From Epiperipatus broadwayi (taxonomy: Eukaryota > Onychophora > Udeonychophora > Euonychophora > Peripatidae), in the NCBI GenBank assembly GCA_028023455.1, contig JAQFVV010006215.1, forward strand, positions 8,417,230-8,481,229: a stretch of 64,000 nucleotides of DNA, in the 5' to 3' direction. The notes below the pieces were generated by a model. It searched no databases, was not told the DNA's origin, and saw only the letters and a program-made list of their open reading frames with translations. Numbering within the stretch: position 1 is the stretch's first letter; each line of letters begins with the position of its first letter. Position numbers and translations under genes: made by a program. Below, piece by piece: positions 49,050 to 59,157 of this stretch.

Positions 49050-49269
49050 TTGGCGCAGTCACATTTGGAACCTAGGAGTAGCAAATACATTGAACTACAA
49101 GGTTAGCCGTAGACGGAGAAACCCGGTGAAGATGTCAATCCCAATTAGTAACGTTAAAAAGAAAGAAATAAACAAATTTAAATTTGAAAAAAAAAAAATT
49201 TTTTTCCCAAGGGGGGAAAAAAAAAAAAATAGGATAGCAACAAGGGTTTTTCTGGAGTGGAGGGAGGTG
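49050..49269 (+). other. Second leader, gag start stub and homopolymer block
   Basis: A primer-binding region (TTGGCGCAG) is followed by a leader and ATG at 49132 (MSIPISN...), a second gag start of the other version that stops being recognisable after about 20 codons. The block 49187-49231 is an unusual run of A, T, C, G and A homopolymers. It ends with G/A-rich sequence before LTR 3, where a polypurine tract is expected. Almost the entire internal region has been deleted here. Confidence 0.6.
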
Positions 49270-50001
49270 TGTAGTGTTTTGTAAAATGGCAGACATGTTT
49301 GTGCACTCCAGAAAAAACTAGAATTTATTCATAAGGCTGTTTTTAGATCGCGCTCTGATAGCTGAGGAATTTAATTAGTGCATTGACGTAATGGCGATCG
49401 ACAATTCCTAGAAATATTTGCTAATTACAAATGTTTCTAGATAAGAGATGTTACCTTATTGGTCAGTGCATTGATTGGTTGTTGCAGTTGTTAGAGAGCG
49501 ATAAGAAGACAGGGTAACATCTAGCAGTAGAATATAGAGAGCAGTAGAGAGCAGTCACACAGTAGCGAGTAGCAGACAGTATGGAGTGCATCTACAGTAG
49601 AGTTACTGTTCAATTCCAGTAGGAGATAGCTGACAGCAGTTGCAGTGCTTACTACGAAGAGTTCATGTACAGCTACACTGGACTGGGGCTAAAGTAGACC
49701 CATTGTGAACCGTTTTGTAGCAGCCAGCCTGAAAGAACATCGTGGGAATTGAACTTTAGCGAACTGTAGAAATAGATCGTTGCAGACCATTCATTTGGAG
49801 AGCATCCACTTGCAGACCATTCATTGGAGAGCATTCATTGGAGAGCATCCGTGGCAGAGCATTCATTTCAGACCATTCATTTGGAGAGCATCCATTGCAG
49901 AGAATACAGAGAATATTCAGAGCATTCGTTGGAGAGCATACACAGTTGAACAGTAGCGAACGTTATTGGATAGCCGCACCGTCAGACTGGCGGATATAAC
50001 A
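49270..50001 (+). repeat. LTR version 2, full length (732 bp)
   Basis: It begins TGTAGTG and ends AACA, flanked on the right by ATTAC. It matches LTR copy 2 along its length and LTR copy 1 along the first about 600 bp. An internal minisatellite of GCAGACCATTCATTTGGAGA-type units lies at about 49776-49945. It is the best reference for the family's LTR. Confidence 0.85.
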
Positions 50002-50006
50002 ATTAC

Positions 50007-50677
50007 TACAAGTCCAACTCTTGCCTCTCCATAGAAACTATCATGATCAAAATTGTTTCTGAGTAAATTTAATTGTAAATTTAAGATCATTATAATATAG
50101 TACTTTTGAAAATAAAAATTAAACATAGTTATATTTTTGAAAAAGCTATTTATAACTAACAAGTCTTAGAAATGAGTAGAGGAGTGCCAGATATTTATTT
50201 TTGTTTCCAAGAAAAATGAAGCTTCATTGTCTGTGGTGCTTAGAAGCAATATTGTTATATAAAAATAATGAATAATAATTCACATTATGCATGATTGATT
50301 AATTTTCTGCACAACTATTTAAAAAGGTAATAGTTAGAAAGGATCCATAAAAATAATTTGATAGATTTAATAATTAATGATGGGTAAATATTTAATGTTT
50401 TCTATTTTTAACCGCCTCCCCAGGCCGTTTTAAATTTATTATTTCCATCGGTAAAATTTCATTTATTTTTATTTGATAATTGCAGCGTACTATTTTACAT
50501 TATTTTTCAATTAATTAAAGTTTTAAATGTTTTAAAATCTGTTTTATTATATCTGAATTAAAAATCCTATCCTAAATCTATGGAACAGATGAATTTTAAA
50601 TAAAAACTGATGATTTGATTGTTTTATATAGCTTATGACAGAATTATTAAAATAATAATATTGTTTGTTTTTTTTAG
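50007..50677 (+). other. Cadherin intron, part after the LTR element
   Basis: AT-rich sequence without a recognisable feature, ending in a T-run and AG at 50676-50677, the acceptor of exon 7. Confidence 0.6.
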
Positions 50678-50812
50678 GGGGAAAATGCTGAGTTTTTTTA
50701 TCACCTTTCTGGCAATCATAGCGAAGCTTTTAATATTAATAATGAAGGATGGATTACAGTAAAAAATTCTCTTCTTTTGGATCGAGAATCTCAAGAGAAA
50801 TTTATATTTGAG
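50678..50812 (+). CDS. Cadherin-domain protein, exon 7 of 7 seen
   Basis: A 135-bp exon (45 codons, phase 0 at both ends) begins GENAEFFYHLSG, directly after AVDLDM of exon 6. This is the strand after the DxD motif ('G.NA.V.Y.L'). It continues FNINNEGWITVKNSLLLDRESQEKFIFE, with the canonical 'G.I.....LDRE....' calcium motif. The next exon should supply 'V.A.D'. The acceptor is TTTTTTTAG and the donor GAG|GTAAATA. No continuation was recognised in the remaining 13 kb, so the next exon either lies beyond the window or was missed. LINE copies begin about 300 bp downstream. Confidence 0.92.
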
Positions 50813-51104
50813 GTAAATATACTACTATTTTCCTAAGACAAAGTATTTATGTAAATTTAGAGTCTTTACTATTAAGATTAGTAAATTATTTCCCAAAAAA
50901 TATTTTCCTTTTTTATTTCTTTTAAGTCATTCAGTTTATATCAGTTGATCAAAATCACTGCTATTCAGTCAGTATAGTATAGTACAATGATTTGCCTTGA
51001 AGTAATCTCTTGTGTAATACAAAAAAAAGTATACAAATAAAATGCATGTCAATGGATAATTGCAGTATGCAATATCCGTTTAAGTTGCTGTTCTCTACAG
51101 GGCA
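50813..51104 (+). other. Sequence between exon 7 and the first LINE copy
   Basis: Short intronic stretch. The LINE boundary near 51105 is approximate because its 5' end is truncated without an obvious mark. Confidence 0.5.
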
Positions 51105-52950
51105 GTGTATCACATAAAGAAATGATATATGGTGGCTGGAAGAGTTGTAAAATAGATGGAAGAGAATAATGTAGTGGGGGAAATGCAAGGAGGTTTTAGG
51201 TCAGATAGGCAAATAGGAGATAGTTTATTTGTAATTACACAACTTATGGATATGAGTAGGGATTCAGGTAGATTGTTATATATGAATTTTATAGATATAG
51301 AGAAAGCATATGATAGAGTAAATTGAAATAGATTATGGGTAAGTTTAGCAAATTTGGGAATGGATGAAGTTTTAGTAAATATTAAGAAATTATATGAAAA
51401 ATAATTACTATACTTATCAATTAGGGGATATAAAACCAAATAAAGTTAAAAATGGGGTGGGACTAAGACAAGGATGCCCTATGTCACCTAGTTTGTTTTT
51501 GTTGTATTTGAGTGAAATAGAGAAAGCAATAGAAGGACTAGGAAGAGGGATAGAGATACCATTAATAGGTGGCGGGAGAGTATATGCATTGTCGGATCTC
51601 TTTTTTGCAGATGATATCTTTCTGTGTGCAGGAAGAAGAGAAGATATGGAAGTTATGCTGAGAACATGTGCAAGGATGGGTAAAGAGATGGGGATTAAAT
51701 TTAGTGAAGAAAAATCAAACATAATGATGTTTAATACTGGGGAAAGAGAAGACGTAGAATTTTTATTGGGGGATATAAAGTTAAGTGTGGTAGATAGATA
51801 TAGTTATTTGGGAATCATCTTAAGTAATCAGGAAAATTGCTTGGATGAATGGAAGAAAAAGTTGGTAAAGGAAGCAAAGAAAAGAAAAGGTTTGGTAAAG
51901 AAACTAACAGTGTTTTCATATAATAAATATGATGTAGCTAGAATTGTATGGAAGGGAGTTGTAGTAGCAGGGTTAACATATGATAATGATGCATTATATG
52001 TTAGTAAAGGGGTATTAGATTACTTAGAGAAAGTACAAAGGGAAGTAGGAAGATATGCATTAGATACAGAGGTGTGGACAGCAAAGGAGGCAATTCAAAG
52101 AGAAATGAGATGGTCAAGTTTTTATATGAGAGATGCAAAAAGTAAAATGAAAATGTTTGGTAGGTTGCAGTTTATGGATAATAAAAGAATAGCCAAAATA
52201 GTATTTAATTGGGTTATGAATAAAGGTCAGGCAACAAGATGGGTGAGAAAGGTAATGTGATATGCAAAAAATTTGGATAAAGAATTTATATCAGTATACT
52301 TGTATAAAAGGTGGGATGATTATGTTAGGAGGATTGTTGAGTGTTATAGTGGTAAGGAATGGGATAAAAGAATAGATGCATTAATAAAGAATAGGGAGTT
52401 GGGGAGAGATGGAGAATTAGTATGGAGAGTAAAAAGAGTTTAAATATATATAGAAGTAAATGGAACATTGGGTGTGAGTTAATTTATGATAATAGTAAGG
52501 AAAGTAGTTTATTGTTTAAGGCTTGAATGGGATCTTTAGCAACAAGAGAATATACTTGTAAATGGAAAAATATGGGTGATTTAGTCTGCAAATTGTGTAA
52601 GGAAGGTGTAGAAAATATTAGTCATCCATTGATTGAATGTAAATGCTTGAAAGCAGAAAGAGTACAAATAATGAAGTTATGGAAGAATAAATATGAACAA
52701 AGTGATTATACAGAAAGTGGATTATTGGTTTTTATGCTGGGTTTGGGAAAAGATAAGGGGGATTTAGATATAAAGGCCATAGAGTTGACAAAGATTATGT
52801 TGTGGAAATGGAATGGAGCAGATTATGGGAAAGCTTAGGGTGGGGAATGGAAGGGGAAGGTAAAGTAGCTAACAGGTTTCTTTGAGCATAGTTGCTGAGA
52901 GATTCCTGACTCCATTTAAGGAAAAGTCACACTATATCACATCACAGCAA
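51105..52950 (+). mobile_element. LINE copy 1, 5'-truncated, RT and C-terminal zinc motif
   Basis: This non-LTR retrotransposon fragment on the + strand contains most of the reverse transcriptase and the C-terminal region. It ends in a short ACATCAC-rich tail (TATATCACATCACAGC). The endonuclease is absent (5' truncation). Copy 2 of the same family follows immediately in the same orientation. Clade uncertain; FADD instead of YADD and the C-terminal CCHC motif do not decide it. Confidence 0.8.
51183..52838 (+). pseudogene. LINE reverse transcriptase (copy 1), three broken frames
   Basis: The first part (51183 to about 51390) has QGGFRSDRQIGDSLFVITQL and FIDIEKAYDRVN (motif A with the Asp), with a TGA just after VN where Arg is expected. 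A one-base frame change near 51390 leads into a 288-codon open frame. That frame has GLRQGCPMSPSLFLLYL (motif B), LFFADDIFL (motif C, catalytic Asp pair), GIKFSEEKSN and YSYLGIILS. It stops at 52258 with TGA where copy 2 has TGG (W). The third frame (52527-52838) carries CKLCKEGVENISHPLIEC, a CX2CX7HX4C zinc-binding motif of LINE C-termini. The catalytic residues survive, but the stops and frameshifts make the protein non-functional as written. Confidence 0.85.
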
Positions 52951-54470
52951 GGAGGTTTTCAATTGGATAAACATATAGGATAATTTATTTATAGTCACAC
53001 AACTTATAGATATGAGTAGAAATACAGGTAGACAGTTATATGTGCTCTTTATAGATATAGAGAAGACATGATAGAGTAAGTAGAAATAGATTATGGTTAA
53101 GTTTAATAAATTTGGGAATGAATGGAGCTTTAGTGGATCTTATTAAGAGATTGTATGAAAATAATTCCTATACATATCAATTAGGAAATATAGAATCAGA
53201 GTTAGAAGTGGGTGGGACTAAGGTAAGGATGCCCTACATCACCCATTTTGTTTTTGGTATATTTGAGAGAAATGGAAGATAGCAGTAGAAAGACTAGGAA
53301 GAGGAAATAGAGATACCATTAATAGATAGCAGGAGGGGGTATATATTATCAGGTCTTTTATTTGCTGATGATATGTTCTTGTGCACAGAAAATAGGAAAG
53401 ATATGGAAGTTATGAAGATGTGTGCAAGGGTGGGTAAAGAGATAAGGATTAAATTTAGTGAAGTAAAATCAAAAGTAATGATTATAAATGCTGGGAGAAA
53501 GAGAAGACAAAGAATTTTTATTAGGGAATATAAAGTTAAGTGTGGTGAATAGGTACAATTATTTGGAAATTGTCTTAAATAATCAGGGGAATTACTTGGA
53601 TAAATGGGAGAAAAAATGGATAAATGAAGCAAAGAAAAGAAAATAACTGATAAAAAAAATTAACAGTGTTTCATATAATAAATGTGATGTAGCTAGAATT
53701 GTATGGAAGGGAGTGGCAGCAGCAGGGTTAACTTATGGTAATGATATGTTATGCATTAGATACAGGTATGTTGTTGGCAAAGGAGGCAAACCACGGAGAA
53801 ATGGGATGGTGCAAAAAGTAAAATGACAATGTTTAGTAGATTGCAATTGATGGATGATAAGAGAATAGCTAAAATAGATTTAATTGAGTTATGAGTAAAG
53901 GACTGGCAACAAGGTGGGTGAGAAAGGTAATATGGTATGCAGAAAATTTGGATAAAGACTATATCAGTATACATGTACAAAAGATGGGATGATTGTGTTA
54001 GGAGAATTGATAAATGTTATAGTGGCAAGGAATAGGATAGAAAAATAGATGTGTTCATAAAAAAAGTAGTTTACTAATTAAGGCTTGAACAGGATCATTA
54101 GCAACAAAGGAATATACACGTGAATAGAGAAATGTGAATGATTTATTCTTCTAGTTATATAGGAAAGACATAGAAAATATTAGGTATCTGGTAAAGGAAT
54201 GTAAATGCTTATTAGCAGAAAGAGTGCAAATAATAAAATTATGGGAGAATAAATGTACCAAAAGTGGATTCTTGATTTTTATGCTGGGTTTGGAAAAAAA
54301 TAATGGGGATTTAAATATCAAGACCATAAAGTGGACCAAGGTAATATTGTGTAAATGGGATGGAGCAGCAGCCTAGGAAAGAATATGGGAAAAACAGGGT
54401 GGGAAATTGGAATTCCTACTCTGAGATAGGACAAGTCATAGTACATCACATCACAATAAGAAAATGACTT
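52951..54470 (+). mobile_element. LINE copy 2, same family, more decayed
   Basis: It begins at AAGGAGGTTTTCAATTGG, aligning with copy 1 at about 51189, and runs parallel to it. Recognisable points are GLR/GCPTSPILF (about 53220-53255), FADDMFLC (about 53357), a VIWYAENLDK block near 53925 and a C-terminal remnant. The end TACATCACATCACAATAAG matches the copy 1 tail. Many stops and frameshifts are present. It starts almost exactly where copy 1 ends, so it is either a tandem duplication or an insertion at the microsatellite tail. Confidence 0.75.
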
Positions 54471-54989
54471 TTTATTGCATTTTATAATATTATATAGAGG
54501 GTTATTTTGAACAACTCTGTACAAAGGAATGAATGTTATATCAATTGAGACAAATAAATAGATTGATCTAAATCACTAAATATAACAGAAACTGCATTTT
54601 TTTCTTTAGAAATATAATTTTTTTAACTCAATTATCAACAACTTATTTTTATTTTTAATGCATTTTAGATGGCACTTTTATAATTAAATTATTATAATAC
54701 AATAATATAGTAGAGAGCTTTGTCTCAATAAATGTAAATGTCTGTATGCATAAGTATAGAGAAAGCTTTAACAAAAAGTAATTTTAAATAACTAGACTTA
54801 GCTAGCTTTTGACTAATAGAAGTCATATGTGGCAACAGCTATAATGAGAGAGTGAATATGTATATAGATAAATTATCTTAGTTTACATAAATTTACATAT
54901 GAATGCTATGTATTGTGAATGGGTGATTTCTTCAAGGTGGGAATACAAGATTCTTTCTTACTAATGGCAAGCTAGTCACTTGATATATT
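54471..54989. other. Unassigned AT-rich stretch
   Basis: No open frame, repeat or RT motif recognised. Confidence 0.55.
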
Positions 54990-56290
54990 CCATGCCTCCT
55001 TAATCTTTCACTTGGCATCATTGCACTCAGTGCAGACAATATCAATGGATGTGGGAACAAAAGGATGGCCAGATGTAGAGAAATGTTTGAAGAATAAAAA
55101 ATTTTGCCTGAGATTTACCATAATAGATGGCAGGACAGGTGGGATCATGGCATTTGATCTTTTACGAGTGAAGATCAGAAGGCAAGGCATACTTCGAGTC
55201 ATTAAGAAGATGATGGAGGAAGAGCACAGCATGCAGAGCTATTTGATGCATAGTGTTAATAATTTAGTGATACAACAAGTTATGTGAATTGTATAGAGAA
55301 TGCAGATCCAAGGTTTAGCATTGAGTGAAGGGAGAGGGTATTATATTTTATTATAAAAATTTCTGAAAGATAAATGCTGACATTGTCTTTTCTGTCTGAT
55401 TTATGCTTGCACAAGTGTTGGTTATGATGCAAGAAGGGCTTAAGCTTGGCAAGCTTGTGAGATCATGGAGTTTGTGAATCAGGGTGAATGAAGCCACAAA
55501 TGTGAATTGGCTTGATAACCATTTTGTAATCTAAAGCAGCTTGTTGGCATTGTATGTGGAGGTCTAGGTATTTAATAAATTTGAGATTGTTCTTGTTTTC
55601 TCAAGTTAAGCATAAGGAGATATGGTAAAACAGTTCTTTCTAGACTTACAAAATCAATGACACAGATAAAAATGTCATCTACATAATGAGAACAAATCAA
55701 CAAAAAGTGGGAGGATTGATGCGCAGATATAATTCTTTCTTCGGCCATATCCAGGAATGTACTTGATGTGATATCACTGACGGGGAATCCCACGGACCAG
55801 CCACTTTTCATTTTATAGTATTTATTGTTGAAAAACAGCAACAATGTTCTCATGAATCCATGTTAAATAATTGATGATAAAGTTAATTTTATGGGCACTG
55901 TAATCTATACATTATAAGACATGTTTGATGACCTGAATTGGATGCAACACAAGGGATTGAGCCATAAAGCTTGGTAATGTCGAATGATACTAAGTGATGG
56001 TGTTAGTCAAGTTGTACATTTTTAATCTGTTCAACGCATTCAAAGAATGATCTAATGGTGTATCTACCAAAGCAGAAACAGTCAAGAAGCCATTGGTTTA
56101 TCATAATGGTGTCTTTAAAATAATAGCCACTCACAAAATCAATCATCAGATGCAGTAGCCCCCCATTCTTGTGGAGTTTAGTGTTTACAAATAACCTAAA
56201 AGGGGTAGTAGCTGATGGATAAATCTGATAATATTTCTACTTGTCTGTGTAAAACAGTAGCCACTAATTTATCTTTTTACCATTTAAATT
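54990..56290 (-). pseudogene. Penelope-like reverse transcriptase remnant (family 4)
   Basis: Read on the minus strand, the sequence gives LVSFDITKLYGSIP (motif A with the catalytic Asp) at about 55990 and a WDSPS/GFPVSDITSS step (motif B) near 55780. LICSHYVDDIFICV (motif C) follows at about 55690, then KYLDLHIQCQ and KPIHICGFIHPDS near 55540, the PLE block 'FLDL....Y.KPT.T..Y'. Frames change several times. The part from 55290 to 54990 is a minus-strand frame (SMPCLLIFTRKRSN) of unknown identity. No GIY-YIG domain was found. It is more diverged than the PLE at 15449-17061 and belongs to another lineage. Confidence 0.65.
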
Positions 56291-56771
56291 GTAAGCAGTG
56301 ATTGATTTATTAATAATTTATTGTTGTCTCTTCAAATGTTGAAGTTTATAAAGTATACCATAAATTCATAAAGATTGCAAGTCACTTATTTAAGAAAATT
56401 GGATTTTCTTGCTTTTTTCCTCTTAAATTTTAAGCTAAAAATATATTTGTCTTCAAATTATTCTAATTCATTTTTATTTAAATCATATTTAATAAGTTAT
56501 AATTAGGTGTAAGAATCAATAATAAGGAAAAATAGTGATTCTGTATAATAAAAGTAAATAAATTGTATTACGAATAATTTAATTAAAAATTCTTTATTTT
56601 TGGCCAATTGATTTATTTTTTTAAATATTTAATGATACTTCAATGGAATTTTTAGGGGGGGTGGGATAAAAATTATAATATCAGCTCATATTTATAAAAT
56701 TAAGCTTATAAACAAAAATATATAAATAGTATCAATGGATTAGTATGTTACATAAAATACAGCATTTGATG
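56291..56771. other. Unassigned AT-rich stretch
   Basis: Nothing recognisable apart from a G-run (TTTAGGGGGGGTGGG) near 56655. Confidence 0.55.
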
Positions 56772-56883
56772 TCTATGATGGTGATTTTCCATTGTTTCTT
56801 TTTATTTGCTTATATATTTTCTTTATATCTATGATGGTGATTTTCCATTGTTTCTTTTTATTTGCTTATATATTTTCTTTATA
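56772..56883. repeat. Perfect 56-bp tandem duplication
   Basis: The block TCTATGATGGTGATTTTCCA... through ...ATTTTCTTTATA occurs twice in a row (56772-56827 and 56828-56883) without a difference, so the duplication is very recent. Confidence 0.95.
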
Positions 56884-57111
56884 ATAAAAATGTTTCTTTA
56901 AAATATACAAATTGATTTATAGAAATTGGTTTGTATACTTCTTTTACAAAAATAATTTATATAATTATCTTATTACACTTTAGTTGTATTTATATATTGG
57001 ACTATTTTCACCATCTTATATAAGTATTGAATGTGTTTAGAAAAATTTAACTTTGCTTAAATATTCCAAATACATTCAACTGATGGTAATAGCACATAGA
57101 GTAATATCAAT

Positions 57112-57150
57112 GTTTCCAGAGATATTATTCTCCTCTTTTGTTCAGGTGTT
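57112..57150 (-). ncRNA. Hammerhead-like core, partly decayed (copy D)
   Basis: On the minus strand: CACCTGAACA (core position 8 G changed to C), an AGAG/CTCT stem, then GGAAACATTGAT. GAAA is intact. It is the same arrangement as copies A and B downstream of the tRNA-like module. Confidence 0.4.
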
Positions 57151-57177
57151 GCTGGTCTGACCAGTGACAGTACTAGC

Positions 57178-57245
57178 ATGGGAATCAAACTTGGACTCTT
57201 AATTTTAAGGTAATACTGTAACTAACTGAGCCATCCTGCCAAAGG
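57178..57245 (-). ncRNA. tRNA-like module in PLE 3' region (copy D)
   Basis: On the minus strand GGATGGCTCAGTTAGTTAC is a near-consensus A box and AGTTTGATTCCCATG contains a near-consensus B box, about 35 nt apart. It suggests a Pol III promoter carried in the 3' region of the element. The anticodon loop cannot be identified. Confidence 0.55.
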
Positions 57246-57620
57246 TAACAGTTATAGTAGTAGAAATTTCATACTTATTTATGAACTTCCTCCTGATTTC
57301 TCCATTTTTTCCTAAGAGCAAAGTTGATTAATGGTTTCCATACATGTATAGTCACACTAGATTGACTTATGGGTATGTTAACCATTATCATATGAGTAGC
57401 TTCTTTAAATTTTCTTCTTTGTATTATTTTTTCTTTATCCAATATTGTTGTATTTTCCCAGTTGAACATATGTTCATTGTTACATAAATGGTTTGCTACC
57501 TTAGAGATGCATGTTTTCTGTCCTTCTAATCATCAGTTTGTGTTCTTTCAAGTGCTTTTCAATGGTACAACTGGTCTCACCAGCATTTTTCAACAGTACA
57601 ACTGGTCTCACCAACTTTCA

Positions 57621-58240
57621 CCCTTTTTTTACACTCTAACTACTCTGAGTTAATATAATCTATCTGTGCATGCATATTTGTAATTATATATAGACAGTAC
57701 ATGTATAATTATCATCCTTCATTATTATATTCACTATTGAAGAATTAAAATGTGAATATCTTTAAACAATAATAGAAGATAAAATATCGAAATGAGTTCA
57801 GAAATTATGCTGTTAGGATTGATATAAAATCCTGAAATGGCTTGCCTACTCAGAGGAATGCTGATATTTAAAATATATATATATTTATCAGCAAAATACT
57901 GGCCGAATAATAAATTGTCATTGTGGAATCATTGCATAATAAGATATACAATATTTGTGTGTGTAAAAAACTGTAATTAATGGTAACATATTGATATATG
58001 GGTTATATTTAATTAATTCATATATGAATAATTTAATTCATATATTACAGATTATAATGGACCTGAGAAATTATGAAATATTTTCTAATTATTATTTATT
58101 ACTTATTTATATACATTTATTGGCATGTGAATAAACTTTAAATTATCTGAGTTTTTTCTCTTTTAATAAAGTTATTGATGCTAACTGGCTGTTATTGAAT
58201 GAATTCCTTCAGGACATATCATAATGGCACAGTCAACACA
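57621..58240. other. Unassigned stretch before the twin-primed LINE
   Basis: AT-rich sequence without a feature, ending at the left target duplication of the LINE. Confidence 0.55.
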
Positions 58241-58259
58241 GTAATTATAAAAAAAAATT

Positions 58260-58723
58260 GTGTAAATTTGTTTTGACATTGTTCATAGGTAAGATTAAAA
58301 TCTCCAATGATTAAAGTGGGAAGAGGACTGATTCTGAGGGATGGAATTTATAGTATGAGTAGTCCTGAGAACGGTGTCTGAATCTTTGGATAAGTATAAA
58401 TTTATCAGATTAAAAAGAAAACTATTGATTTGAATGGTGGCTATTAAACAGTTAGAATCAATGTGCAAAATTTTAAAGAAGAAAATAGGGGAATTTTTAT
58501 TGATGATTATTGCAACTCCTCCTGAAGCAGATGAGGAGTAGGAGTAATGAAAATAGCTTTGGCAATGAATGAGATCAAGAGTGCAGGTGTCAGACCCAAT
58601 GTGGAGCTTAATCTCGGATAGGCAAAGAATATCAGGGGCTTGGTGATGAAACCAGTGTGATAAGGCATAAGCCCTGTCATGAGACTTCAGACATCTAACA
58701 TTAACTGATACGACACTAAACAT
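58260..58723 (-). pseudogene. LINE ORF2 start: endonuclease N-terminal part (inverted piece)
   Basis: MFSVVSVNVRCLKSHDRAYA starts the apurinic/apyrimidinic endonuclease with the catalytic N of 'NVR/NCR'. DILCLSEIKL has the catalytic Glu, and SASGGVAIIINK the GGV block. After a one-base frame change near 58305 the sequence continues IIGDFNLTYEQCQNK (catalytic D and N of GDFN) straight into the left target duplication. The ATG overlaps the ORF1 stop by 8 bp (CAATGTTTAG), a start-in-stop arrangement. This enzyme nicks target DNA to prime reverse transcription. The C-terminal part of the domain is on the opposite strand at 59160-59346. Confidence 0.85.
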
Positions 58724-59157
58724 TGTAGATGGTGTTTTTAGTTTTGCAATTCAAAGATACGATGTGTTTAGAAGAGGAGTCAGAAGGATCAGGATCGATG
58801 ACTGGAGGAAAAGCAGCTTCAAGTTCAGGAACAAACTCAAGAATATCCTTGGCAAGCAAGGAGGAATAGCCAATATCATTCGGCAGTGTAATGTGTTCAG
58901 AATTGTATGAGGGAGAAACAGCAGTAATGTGTTCGAGATTTGAGTCTATTTGATGAGGATTCTGAGAGGCTTCAGGTATCACAGGAGAAGTGTATCTAAT
59001 TTTTTTATTACTAGGGCTGGGGGAAGTATCTGACTTATCAGGAAGATCACTTATCAGGAAGATCAAGCCCCCCAAGAGAGGCATGACTGTCAGTATTGGA
59101 ATGAGATTCAGCCGGATTAGACCGAGATTTAACATTACGGTCTATGGAAGGAGATTC
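58716..59157 (-). pseudogene. LINE ORF1 C-terminal remnant (inverted piece)
   Basis: A hydrophilic, Ser/Pro-rich frame (SDTSPSPSNKKIRYTSP, PSYNSEHITLP, FVPELEAAFPPVIDPDPSDS) ends at 58716, just beyond the ORF2 start. Upstream of about 59060 the open frame is off by one because a 16-bp block (CTTATCAGGAAGATCA on the + strand) is duplicated at about 59035-59066. In the other frame the hydrophilic Ser/Asn-rich composition continues to the inversion junction near 59157. ORF1 proteins of LINEs bind RNA. No zinc knuckle or coiled coil is left in this fragment. Confidence 0.65.

Larger units (their letters stand above)
46560..50006 (+). mobile_element. Ty3/Gypsy-type LTR retrotransposon derivative with three LTR copies
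   Basis: The element starts TGTAGTG at 46565 and ends ATATAACA at 50001, and is flanked by the 5-bp target duplication ATTAC (46560-46564 and 50002-50006). Order: LTR version 1, primer-binding region, gag, zinc-knuckle remnant, 5'-truncated LTR version 2, a second leader with a few gag codons, a homopolymer-rich block, and a full LTR version 2. No protease, RT or integrase is present, so it is non-autonomous. It sits in a cadherin intron in the same orientation as the gene. One target duplication around the whole array indicates that it inserted, or was rearranged after insertion, as a unit. Confidence 0.85.
56940..57620 (-). mobile_element. Penelope-like element 3' fragment, family 1 (copy D)
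   Basis: Read on the minus strand from about 57620: GETSCTIEKHLKEHKLMIRR (GIY-YIG C-terminal half), then MFNWENTTILDKEKII and VWKPLINFALRKKWRNQEE ending at a stop near 57275. The 3' region follows with the tRNA-like module (57178-57245), the hammerhead-like core (57112-57150) and the tail to about 56940. It is the homologue of 4430-5098 and better preserved in the final coding exon. A short duplication (CAACTGGTCTCACCA twice) lies near its 5' end. Confidence 0.8.

Noticed and set aside
55012-55287. 91-codon + strand frame
   Set aside because: It is antisense to the PLE remnant 54990-56290 and has no recognisable domain of its own.
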